Source: Brugia malayi
Taxonomy: Eukaryota > Nematoda > Chromadorea > Rhabditida > Onchocercidae
Direction of reading: 5' to 3'
NCBI RefSeq assembly: GCF_000002995.4
Contig: NW_025062479.1
Coordinates: 14,752,721-14,816,720 of the forward strand
Length of the DNA: 64,000 bases
Both the position numbers and the translations under genes were made by a program. Shown here in pieces: positions 40,301 through 52,800 of this stretch. The notes under the pieces are model-generated. The model was not told the origin of the DNA, did not search any database, and worked only from the letters and a program-made list of their open reading frames with translations. The number at the start of each line of letters is the position of its first letter. Position 1 is the first letter of the stretch.

Positions 40301-42795
40301 GAACCACCAGTTATTGAATTTATTCAAGATCCATTTTTTATCGATATGCTTATCGATGCATTACTTGCATATGAAGGATGTAAGGTAATTGCTTTTACCT
40401 GTATCTGTTTCAGTACTATTTTTATTTATTGGCAAAGCTCAAATATTATTTGAAGTAAGTAATTTTTACTGCTATGTTCTATATTCTATTTTATTTAGCC
40501 TAATCTTAGTTAAGTCTTCTCTTAGTTAAATGATTAAATTTATTCATTTTCCGTAGTGCTTAACTGACGTATCTACCCAATTATCAACCAGGAAATCAAT
40601 AAAACGAAATTCGAAAGTGGAATATTTCAGGATTCGAAGCAAATTACGGCTCGATGGGAGTAATTCATAATATGTTACTGTTTAATTCGTAACATCTGAA
40701 AATATAATTTTTATTCTTTCCAATATTATTTTTCAGGTCCAATTAAGTCATCGATCGAAATACATCTTTTTATTATCTTATGCTTCTTGTTGTAGTACTT
40801 CAAATGATACGAATATGGAAAAAGAAAACGTAAGATTCTCTCTTTTATAAATAAATTCATTTCTGGTACTTCTAATTTCATTAATTACTTTTAATTAAGT
40901 AATTTACTATTTCATTTTGCAAAAGTATTTATCATAAACAAAAAAAGCGCTTTTTTTTGTTTTCGTCTTAGTTCTAAGTAGCATTAGAATATGTTACAAT
41001 TGTAATCATGATTCCAATATAAGGAAGGGATGGAGCGGACAGAATACATTATGGAAAAGATTTTGGATAGTATAAGATCGGAACGCGAGTTTTTAAAAGA
41101 TATCCGTTTGCTACTCAGTGGTATATAATTTTTAATGCAGAAAATTTTCTATTTTTTTAATAAAAATAAAAAAAAAGGCTGTTATGAGCTCTAGAATATT
41201 CCAATCAATAATAGTTGTAAATTACCTCATCTTTTTTAATTTATAAAGTTTTTTTCTTTTTTTTTATGAGAACATAAAATCACTGAGATTTTGTGAAAAA
41301 TAATGATGTGCGATCTCTTAAAGATGAATAATGATCAAAATCATCCATTGGTTAATATTAACTGTAGATAAATTCAAATCTACTTTCTAATACAGAAGTG
41401 CAATTTTTAAAATACAAATTTATTATTTATTCAAAAGGCTAAAAGTCCAGTCCCAATAGATGAAAAAAAATTTAAAAACAATGATGTTATCTTGTTTTAT
41501 CTTTTATTTTTTTTCTACCAGGTATTGAATTTACACCAATTGTCGGTGGACTATTGCATTATTTACAAGGGTTTTTGTTAAATAATGAAATGCTTACTGA
41601 ATTTGAAATGGTTCATTTCGTTTTATTGGACGAAATTGCTACCAAACATTCCGACTTACATATCAGGTTTGTTAACGAATCTTGTAATATAGTAATTTCC
41701 TTAATTCTTCTATTTTTGCTATATATATATATATAATATAGAAATATGAGACAGGAAAAAATTTAAACAAATTCTAAAAACTATATTGGTTAACAATGAT
41801 AATGATAGAGTAGCAAAAATTAAAGAAAAAGCATAGCCAATCAGAATAAAAAAAAAAAAAAAAAAAAAGGAAAAAAACTCAAAATTGTTCATATTGACTA
41901 CTGCTAACACGAATTATATTGTAATTAAAGCAGAGATAGTTTTATCCATAATAATTACATCTCTTAATTTTATTAAGTTAAAATGTTCTTGAGCATCATA
42001 AAATTTGTTTATGATATTTCATCCCCTTCGATTGTATCTATAATAAATTCATTGATCAGAGAGCTGTTAGTTTGATTTGATATTTATTTGAATTATTTCA
42101 AGTCTAATTAAAGGTTATTCAAAATGCTTTGTGAGTTATATGATCGTCAGTCAAAGTCGCAACAACCAGCAGAAATGATTATCGCTAAACAACGATTATT
42201 GATCGTTTTGTTCATCTACTTTCTGTTGGATTTGCATTACCAGTTGTTGAAAAAATCAATAAGATGTTTCAGGAAGGACAAATTGATGTTTCTCTTGCAC
42301 GGTAAATTATCAAATTCTTGATACTTGTAAAGAAACCAACTTAGCACTGTTTTTATCAAACTACTTTAAGCATGAAAACTTTTCAAACATTAAAAAAAAT
42401 GAGAATATATCAATTAAATTAATTGGACGAGATTATAATTTGAAAGAGCATATTTAACTACCAATGAAATTATAATTTCGCTCATGTTGTAATTGGTCTA
42501 ATTAGAATATCATTAATTATAAAGTGTTCCATGTTTTACAGGTATTTTGCCATAGATGTTCTGGATATCATTGAAGCAACCATATTCGGAAGAGTTCATC
42601 GAAACATTTCTACCAGTGGTGCTAAACCGAGAAATCTTTGATAAGTTAACAATGATTAAGGTACCAGCAGCAACGCAATTCATTCAAGATATCACAACTG
42701 AAACTGTGGGAAGTAATGATGAAGTTGAATTCAACACAAATGAAGTTTTGTCTGAATTGAATATATTGGACACGTGTAACACAACTACTGAATGA
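37316..42795 (+). CDS. NELFCD: NELF-C/D (TH1) negative elongation factor subunit, frame broken at three places
   Basis: NELF holds RNA polymerase II in promoter-proximal pause together with DSIF. Exons: 37316-37421, 37821-38057, 38240-38350, 38661-38842, 39015-39147, 39401-39577, 39836-40042, 40286-40384, 40737-40829, 41024-41120, 41522-41666, 42114-42301, 42542-42795 (stop 42793-42795). Homology to animal TH1 runs nearly end to end: DSIMEPN, NGGHPEVVI, LLGDWL, WRNLIYTLIEQNP, ISDAGFQHEIT, CYSEHTYLLTQVL, ADIIRLYE, EPPVIEFI, HFVLLDEIATKH, DRFVHLLS, LPVVEKI, YFAIDVLDIIE, PYSEEFIETFLP. The N-terminal Ser/Asn-rich stretch (exon 2) is not conserved. Breaks relative to the family: one extra base (or two missing) at 38281-38293; one missing base near 42198-42203; one extra base (or two missing) at 42575-42577. 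No intron removes them. It is either a young pseudogene or carries consensus errors. About 676 codons, against 590 in human. Confidence 0.85.
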
Positions 42796-43284
42796 TATTA
42801 CAGAATTACTATTATATGTTACGTCCTGTAGACAGGTGAATTTTGTTATCGTTACCTCTGAAGAGAAGTTGCTATACTAGCATATTTGGAAGTATAAGTT
42901 AAGACTAGTAATCTGAACATTCGCATATTTCCAAATGTTTGAATAACATTTTTTGATTTCTTCATTTACAGATCAAAGACGATTACAGACATATTGATGT
43001 TACTATATTAAGCTGTTAGCATACATGTATTTCATAAATAAGACTTTTGGTATAGAGCTAAGAGAACGGTTTACGCTTACGGATGAATATTTATCATTAG
43101 CGATGTCAATTGTGCACATATGACCCTCAGATTCTTAATTGTTCAGCTGCACTTTATGGGTCAGCAGATGTAGATCAAATTAGAATAGAAATGGCTAGAT
43201 AGTTATACTATAACTAGGAAATTGACTTAAGCTAACTGCTCTAATAAATGTTGCTATACCAATCACATTAAAGTGTTTGCGGTC

Positions 43285-43290
43285 AATAAA
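43285..43290 (+). terminator. Probable poly(A) signal of NELF-C/D
   Basis: AATAAA in GGTCAATAAAGTT, about 490 bp after the stop codon. Confidence 0.55.
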
Positions 43291-43313
43291 GTTATTTCAT
43301 AACTGTTGACTTC

Positions 43314-43319
43314 TTTATT
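43314..43319 (-). terminator. Probable poly(A) signal of MED12
   Basis: TTTATT on the plus strand is AATAAA on the minus strand, about 495 bp past the MED12 stop. It lies 24 bp from the opposing NELF-C/D signal, so the two mature 3' ends should meet or overlap by a few bases. Confidence 0.5.
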
Positions 43320-43813
43320 TTTTTCCAAGCCGATTAGTCCTATGTTATAATACCAGAACAAAATCAAACATTTAACACAGATAATACAATTTATATACAA
43401 TAGGCAGCTTTTCAGAGGATCACCAGAGCAATTTCCATGAACTTACAATATATTATTCTAAAATTTCTTTGGATATTTATTTTGTCATCTTTTCGAGAAT
43501 GATTTCTTCCCAAATCCCACATAAAAAAGTGTTTGAGCAGATTATGCCATCGCTATTGTCCATCCAAATGCTATAACAGAACACTAATAATTTCGAGCGC
43601 CTACAAACCTATCGGATGTCTCCTTCCATTCAGATGAGAATTTTTTACAGTGTAAAAGAAGCAACCAGTTTCTCCTTAGGAGGACTCATTTTACTATTAA
43701 GGGTTGCAGCCTCGAACTTACATTTTGAATATCAAAATTACGACACAAACTGTACTCGATCCGCAATTTTGGAATTCTGCGAGCTTTAGATTCCATAATT
43801 CAACGATCAAATG

Positions 43814-46800
43814 TTAGTACTGTTGTGTAGGATGATATTGCTGTTGTTGTTGCTGTTGAGGCTGTTGTCCATATTGTAACTGCTGTTGATTGAATCTAAA
43901 GCCATATCAAGAATTAATTATTCAAATCACCAAAGCTAAATCATACAAGAATTCCTCAAATGGGATATGTGAATTCATCTAAAATTTTATTTCATGTATG
44001 TAAGAAAGAAATGACTTTTAATTTATATCCTGGTTAATTAAAAAGAAAAAAAAAAAAAAAAAAAAACTGGAAAAAACTTGAAAGCTAAACAACAAAGCAC
44101 TGACCGAGAATCATAAGTCGCCTGCTGTACCGACTGTCCGTAAGCTATACCACCCCGTTGTTGTTGATGTACAACATATTGGGAACCTCCTTGGACATCT
44201 GTAAATATAAAACTTCACATAAAAAACACAATAGAATGAAAATTTTAGGAGAATCTTCCATACGCTTTTTTTTTACGGAAACTTTTACAGAAATGATAAA
44301 CTGAGAGACAAGAATTATTCGTTTGTGTTGAAAATGAAAATATCAGTTTTACCCTGCTGCATTTGGATTAGTTGTTGTTGCTGGGCATATTGCTGCTGTT
44401 GTCGTTGTTGTTGCTGCTGCTGCGTATGATCAACCATTTGCATAGAGTTAGCACCCGTTTCAACTTTCATTATCATATTACCACCATATTGTGGCGGTCC
44501 TGCGGAGATTTGGTAGGCTAAATGAAAGATCAGTAACAATAATTAATGATAATATACGATAAACTGTTGTTGGACGTTTGGTATTTACGGCCTAGCAAGC
44601 AGTGGAAAATTAACCATTAACATCCTGCATAGATGGCTGAGGTCCACCTGTTACACCTTGTTGTGTTGCAGTAGCACTACTAGCAGCTTGCGCTTGTCGC
44701 TTTTGCAAGATCATTGAGTGAATCTTCATTTTTGAATCTTCTGTTGTTTGAGTACCCATTGCGGTGCCTGAAATTTCTTTATTTAAGTCTAAATGCCTTC
44801 TTTTTTTTATATTATTTCATATGCATTTTCATTCCGTGTAGTAGAGTGATGAGACAAACCTTTTACTGCACAAATTTTTTTTGTTAGCAATCACCAGCTA
44901 CCATAGGTTATAAACATTTTGTGAAGGTAAAACAAGTTCATCCAGGATCTCTTGCATGACATGTATATGAAGCTTGAGTTTAAATATCAAACCCGAAGAC
45001 CTCTAATTTCCTCGAATTTCACATTGCATTATGAATTTTAGTTTCAAATCGTGGTATGAATGCCTTATGTGAAGAAATATTAATTCGTCACCTGCTTGCC
45101 CCGTACCAGATGGAGGCGCTGAAGGCCCAGATGCGAACTGCTGCGGTACACCTGTTTGCTGTGGGCCAGTAGCCCAGGTGCTCGGGTATGTAGGCTGCTG
45201 AGGTGGACCTCCACCACAGCCAACGGCACTACCCATTTGTTGCTGTTGTTGTTGCGCAGCGGCAGCCGCAGCTGCAGCTGCTACAGCTAGCTGATCAACA
45301 GTTTGCTGCCGCTGCTGCCGTTGTTTACGAGTGGTACCTTGAGAACGTGTAGAAAGACCTGCTGCTTTGCGACGCCCTCCTGCAAAGAAAAGAAATAAAA
45401 CGAAATAGCGACGAGTTATTTCATTTTTTTTTTTTTTTTTTTTTTAATTTTAATTTTCAGGCAATATAAATTTCGAATTTGTAGGATAATAAAACTGATA
45501 TAATCGGTAATAGCTACCTCTTGCACCTCTTGGCGACGCATTGTTTTGACCTCGTCCTGTTAGATCTGGTAGTGCTGGCATCGGACCAGATTGCCCTGGA
45601 AAGATCATCGCCGTAGCAGCGGTACTTGGTGCACCAGGAGTACTAGATGGAGTAGATCCATCGGGAATAGATGTGCAAGTAGGAGTTGAACTTGACTGGT
45701 AACTCATTGCACGGCCTTGCACTACAGGACCCAACGTTGCACCTACATCCATGGCTGCACCACCTGAGGACACCGGTACATTCTGGAATGAAAGGAGCCT
45801 TACACTGAATGAACTTTTACTGCTTTATCAACATTAAATCACTCACTGAATATTCTAATCACAGAAAGAAGATATGTCAAACACAATCAAAGAAGCTTTA
45901 CTGAGCTATGCAAAATATCTAAATCAACCCAAGATTTTCCACTGCTACCAGTATGTAATTCTAATAGACATACCGTAGAACTAGCAGATGTAGTTGTTGA
46001 GGTAGCTGCACTGGAAGAAACATGATGCAGAGTTGCTGGTGTCTCTGATACATCCATCATCGGTGGTGAAAGATAGATATCCAGATTAGGCGGTCTGTAA
46101 TAAATTAACATCATTTGATTATATCATTCTAGATCATTCATATCAGCTAAGTTATAAAGTTAATCTTATTCAACCATGTAGATTGTTCCTATTATTCAGC
46201 AAGAAAGAAATTAGAATTAATGATCAACAGGAGAACAGGTAGATTTATGATAAGAATTGAAGAACAGCTTGAACTATTTCCATATCTATAATCTATTTAT
46301 AAGACTCTTTTGTAGGAAAAATTTAATTCACCGATCCATTCCACAAATCGTTGGGCGGACAAATTCATTGTAATGTGAATGATGAACTAAACGCTGAATG
46401 TATCGCTGTACAGGGACTGGCAAGCGATCTAGTTTTACCGCCTGTAAGAGTTAGGATTATGAAGAAATAGAGAGAAAAACGAACAATATGACAACAATTC
46501 AATTTCTCATATTTTTGGTAGTTCGGCAATCAAATTAGTCACAATATCCAAAGCCAACATGGATGAACAAGCAATTTTATGCTTCAAAAAAAAAAAACCA
46601 TCTTCATATACGATTTTTGTTGGGTGAATATAAATGTTTGAAATCACAAACCTGTAACATTGACCAGTTCCAAGGACGTTTCAGTAAAGTTGAATCAATA
46701 TTCAGATATTGTATTATATCGTAAGCCGATAACTTCACCTTTTCAGCAAACTGAATAATAAAAGCTATCCTCCATAAAGATAAAAAGCAAAAACTATCTT

Positions 46801-49800
46801 TTAACAAACAGCAAAATTGAAATAAACAGCTAGTTATATATAGCTGAAGGTAACAGATGAGTTAGAAAAGACAAATGACTACATCTGATTGCCTACGTGT
46901 ATTGATGTAATACTTTGAAATACATACAAATAAACCATATGATGTAGTGAATATTTTATTACTTTCTTTGTTTGCAAAATCAAGAAGGAGAGAATCTTTT
47001 CATCGATTCACCGTGAAAAACTTGTTTCTGATGTTTGACTGTACAGATCCAGAATTTAAATAACACTGAAACAAACCTGCAACCCGTGGCGATTAGCTTT
47101 TACTGTAGTTTGAATTATTTGCCCTTGAGATTGACTCTTGCCAAGTTTTTGAGGTGAAGTTGGTAAAGTGCCATATGGTTCACAAGTTATCAGTTCGAAT
47201 TGGGGCTTTGGAATAGGCAGAAATTGTATCAGTGAACGAAGTTCAGGAATTAAAGCACGTTCGTTCAGTTCTTTCTATAAAATTATTTTTTATAATTTCT
47301 AACTATAAGCTGGACCTCAAATGTCACTAACGCATATGACCACTTTTAATATCTCAATTTTTTGACAAATTATGACTTAACGGAAAATGACTGCAAATTT
47401 TATACTCAGCAGTAACTTTTAGTAACTTACTCGCAGTTTTTTAACGATTAAGGAGTAAGTAGGAAATCGAAATTTAGTATCTGGATCCTGTGTATTCATC
47501 GCTGCTGCATTCATCGGATCAGTAATCGACCACACCAGCAGAGTAGATAACATATCATAACATGAATCGAACAAATATCTAAATTCGAGTGGAAATTTTT
47601 ACAGTTTTCATTTAGTAGGCTTAGGTAAAAAAATCACCACTCCTCTCAACAAAAATTAGTTAATAGAAAAATGAAATTAAAATTTAGCATCTCAGCTGCA
47701 CTATTTTTCATCACATGAACTATTAGACGCCATTAAGGAAATAAAATCAACATGGCTGAACTAAGTAACTAGAACTTTCGATTTATTAGAAGCACTTCGT
47801 TTAGCATCCACTCATGGATTTGTAGACATGTACAATACGTTAATTTTTATACTATTGTATGATGAAATGTAAAAAGCAACCATATTGAACCTCACACGAT
47901 TAGTAAAAAAACAAAAGGAAAATGTAAACGAACGGTAAGTAAAAGAAAAGAAATTAAAAAATTGTTCACCCGTCTCGCTCCTTTGAGATAACTCCATAAA
48001 GCATTAATTGAAACAACGTCAATGCCCAGGTATCACAAATAGAAGTATGACATACTGAGTCAAACATACCTCCAACCAAGGATATGCGCAATAGAACTCC
48101 TTCACGTTCTAACGAAAATATGCGCAAATACGGTAAAAGAGGATTCTGTAAATATTACAGTTAACAAAATGATTTCTCATTGTATTCCATTATTGCCCAC
48201 TTTCTCTATATAACTAACACATTTTTAGCACTGTCGTCTAATGCAACACCTTCGAATTTTGAAACGTAAACTTAGCAAAACATTCACTATATAAAAAACA
48301 GCTAATAAATTCACCTCAAAAACTCAACATAAAAGAATAAATGGAAAAGAGTAAATGCTGCCACCTACATCTTTAGCTTTTAGTGCCAACTCCTGTAGCT
48401 GTTTCAGCATTGAACCAACCAAACCATCACGTTGCTGCTCCTCACCGTTCAAACACGTCAGTACTAAATTCAAGAATGGCTCTTGACTCAGTAACCATGT
48501 ACTGAAAGCATCAAACTTCAAGCATCTCAAATGGCTACAGAATTTCTCATATTTCTCAGCCAAAATAACTTAAAAAGAACACATTGAAAGAATGTACCTT
48601 TGCTGAATTCTTTCCTTATTATTATCCGACGAAGTATCAAGCATTGCTGCTGCTTCTTTGAGGAATTTTCCTTGCACAGTAATCGCAGGGAATGAGGCTG
48701 GCAAATTACCCGGTCTTGGACAAGCATGCACCAATGGACTAATCAGCCAGTAAGCTGTGATATCTTTTAACCTGAAAACTTCTTTGTCACTAATATTAAT
48801 ATTTCACTTTCTATTTTGGCATTTCATTCTCAAAAATGACCAAGTGTCATAGCGATTATGGACAGGTGAAGTGTTTTTAATCCAGTATTATTAGTTACCT
48901 ATTAAATCATGAATAATTTGGAAATGTTGCCAGGTGGATCATAACACTATAATAGTAAACGTACTATAACAGCTTATGGTTAACCAATACTTTCTAAAGA
49001 TCTAAAAACTTGCAAAAAATGCATTCGGAGAAACTGAAAATACACTAAAATTTGATGGCAGATACAATTTTCGACAAAGTTTTTTGAGTTATTCCTTCTT
49101 CTAAAAAAAAAAACTGTGAAAAGAACTGGACAAAGATGTTACCAACGTTACCAACCTGAAAGCTTTACCGACAGCAGCCGGTGGTAATTTTTTATCAGAT
49201 TTATGTGATTGTGTAAATAAATCGCGACAACATTTACCAATTTCACCAAGCAGTGCATCGGCAGCAATCGCACCCTGCTGAGCATGTTTACTCGTACAAC
49301 CTTCCGGTGAGATCTATGATAGGCAAATTACCATTAATAATGTTCTAAAAGTTTTTTTTTTTTCTTTTTCGATCAGTTTAATATTTCCAATGAAATAAAA
49401 AAATAAATTCTGAGTTAAAGTATGGTAATACAATCGTGATAATTCCATCTACTTTCCCACAGGAGTAATGAAGAAGAGTGTTTTTCAAAGTGATTTTTAA
49501 TATTATTTTGGATGACGATAATGTTGCATATAAATATGAACTTTCTGTGAATAAAAAAAAAAAAAAAAAAATCAGCAAAATTTACGCAACTGGAAGGGTA
49601 TATAAATGAATGCAAAATAAATAAATAAAAGAATGATGAACAAGAAAATAGCACAAAATTCCAAGAACTATGCCAATTTTATACCTCTCGAATCATTAAC
49701 TTAAAATCGAAATAAGTGGCCCGTGTATTCCATATATTCAAAACATTGAGCAGCTTATCGATAAGTGATTTTTTACTATTTCCATTACAAATAGTTAATT

Positions 49801-52800
49801 CGCGTACTATTTCACGTTCACTACGTCTTCGCAAAGCCATGCGTAATAATTGTTGACCCTGAAATTATGCGTGGGAAGAAAGAAAATAAATCATCAAAGA
49901 ATTTTGTTTTAATTTAGTCAATGAATAAACAGCAACAAAACTCCAAAGTGTCGGAATAGATTTTGTGTACAAACCAAGCAGTTTTTACGCAGCTGATGAG
50001 AGGAGAAGCAATCCAATGCACCATCTTCACATCGTCTGTATATTCGTTGGGTGACCCATTCCTGCTCGCACATTGCCATCAGTACTCCTTTTGACAATTC
50101 CGCTATATACTCACGACGAAATACACGTTGATCAATCGGTTTACTATTGCAGACAAACATATATCCAATTAACAGCTAACGAGAACAACGTAAACAAACA
50201 ACAAAACTTCACGAAGTGTCCAGTTATTCCATGTAAAATGTTTTATAGCCAAGTGCACAATATAATTATATTTTGACTTCAAAGGACAAGTTTACATCAC
50301 AATTTCATTTAATAATGAGATCGTGCTTTTATTTATCCCAATTGCAGCCTACTTCAATTAGTGACAAGACCTGCCCAGTTTGTTACAGCTTTTTAGAATG
50401 TCCTACTTTAATATTATCCAGTTGCTGTTACAATACAACAAAATTCCTATTTCCACAACTTTGCAGAAGTAAAAGCAATAAGTAAGAAAATTTACTCATC
50501 CGAGCATCGATCTCTCAGTTTATGCTTGGTGTAATCGGCAATCATACAAATTGCAACCAGCAGTGCACAAACTTCATCGCCTATATCATGCAAATGACCT
50601 TCTGTTAAGATCCATCGATCCGCTTTACAGATGTTCGAACTGATTCGCTCACCAGTATACTGCGGTGAAACTATAATCCACATATAAAAGTAGTATTTAA
50701 CATACCATCTTCTCTATTATACTGTTAGTTCTGCTATTTATTTAATTCCATTTCCGCTAAATAACTTACGAATGATTGGTTGGTCACTTTGACATACAAT
50801 ATTAGCTAGCACCAAAAGTGCTAAACAAACACCTGCTTCTGCATCCGCATCTAGTACTTTGCCTAAAAGTAATTGAAACTGATAGAAAGTTGTCAAAAAG
50901 ATCATTAACCATATTCTTCAAAGACTTCAGTTTACTACATTTAAAGCATCCGATCAACGCATCCTAATTTTCGATACTACGTCGTCTTGAAGAGCGGTAA
51001 AGTGTTTCGAGAAACATTATACTTCTTTCGTTAAATATTTTACATTTTTCGATGAACAAATAAATGTCCATAAGGTAATAGAGTGATTTACTTTTAGCTT
51101 TGATAATGATTATAACTAACCAATTCCACAGTTAAGTAATGACTTCAAGGCTGTATGTAATAATTGATGAACCAATGCATTTATACTGAAACAGCTACGC
51201 CCCGCCAGAAGCATATAAAATGTCGCAATATTATAATGACATGTCGAGTCTTCTACCTGCATGAAATTATAATGTTAATATCATTAATTTTTCCTTAACT
51301 TCACATCTCAAACTTCAAAAATCAAAAATCAAAAAAAAAAAAAAAAACACTTCAGACTTTCAACGCATTCTCATGATAGTACCAAACAAGAATAATTAAC
51401 TAAAAGTTCCTTCGTTCTGACAAATTAAAACCTTATTTTAGAGAATTCAGAAGCACTTACATTGATTTCCATCAGGAGATCCGGGAATGTTGAAGTCCCA
51501 CCTTGCAAACTTGAACAACAAAGTGCTTGAAGAGCACCACACCAGTCCAAATATTTCTCTACTTGAGCTGCTTGAGCACTAACATGCCCACAAATATTCG
51601 CTAATTCAACCAACCGATCCTGAAATTTCTATTTACAAATCATGTTCCGACACAATGACACTTCCTAACAGCATCTTTCAAGAAAAGACTTCCCTCGTCA
51701 GTTTTGTTCAATCTAAATCCTGTTCGGCCAAAAAAAATTCTTCAAATCAAATCATCTGATTTAAATATTACATGTAAATTGAATAATTTTACTGGATGCA
51801 AGTAGAAAATATTCGAAGAGTACAATAATATTAAAAATATTATATTAGTTTCAATAATAATGAATGAAAGACCCCTGTAAGTCGTTCCACTGCTGCTGAA
51901 CCACTACCAATTCCCGTATTATCATTTCCGCCTGCATTGCCAATTCCGTGTACTGCAGCAAGCAATGCGCTGACAACAAAACTGTATCGTGCATCATCTG
52001 TTCCATCGATAACTGCATGCAAACGACGATATTCATTAAAGGAAAATATACGCCTAGAAATAATACATCGAATTAACCACAAGTGATGAGTTATGAATGA
52101 AAAAAAAAAAAAAAAAAAAAAAAAAACAGTTCCAAGGAAAAGATGACGTAGCGATGTCTTTGTTAGTGTAAAAAGTGAACAAAATTCAATCTCGCTGTAT
52201 TCATATACATGATAAATACCACTGTAAATATCACCACTATCCATTATTGGTTTAATTTGTCCTACCCAAATAAATGAAATTTAGTATCTTCCAAAATATA
52301 CAAACTTTGGTTCCTCCAGCAATTCTTTAAAAGTGCTAGCATTGTACGCATATCGCTGTCCTCCACATGGATTCCTATCGCCAATATTGTGCGCCGGCTT
52401 CCACGGCGGTATCACCCGTTTTAGCAGTTCGCGTTTTGCTTCAATTTTACGACTACACAAACCTGTAATGGATATAAACAGTAAGAAACAGTAGGTTAGC
52501 CGACACGAACTTTCCAAAATTTAAACCATCGCGAACCAGTTTCAATGAGTTGTTTCTTTGCATCGAGTACAAAAACAGCAATAGTACGTCCCCATCCTGT
52601 TAAACAAAAATCTGATGATTTCAGCTGACTTTCAATTACCCGGTATAATCTGCAAATACTTTTAAGATGTCGCTGAAAAAAATCACACTATGTCAATAGT
52701 TTTGATAGCTAAGGTTTGAGAAATTAAGTGTCAACATAAGCATATAAGTATTATGGGAAAGATAAATTACTAAAATTATTTTAATTTATTTGTTGGCTAA

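Larger units (their letters stand above)
42796..43813. other. Shared tail-to-tail region of NELF-C/D and MED12
   Basis: Holds the two 3' UTRs, each about 500 bp, with facing poly(A) signals near 43.3 kb. No coding frame is supportable on either strand. Confidence 0.6.

Noticed and set aside
43814..43895. Gln-codon runs as an unstable microsatellite rather than coding sequence
   Set aside because: The CAG/CAA mix stays in frame through several MED12 exons with correct splice phases, and a Q-rich C-terminus is normal for MED12.
52209..52258. Extra MED12 exon starting GQIKPIMDSGD
   Set aside because: Exon 52462-52306 joins 52053-51873 directly with correct phase and matching family sequence. 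Inserting this block creates a stop.
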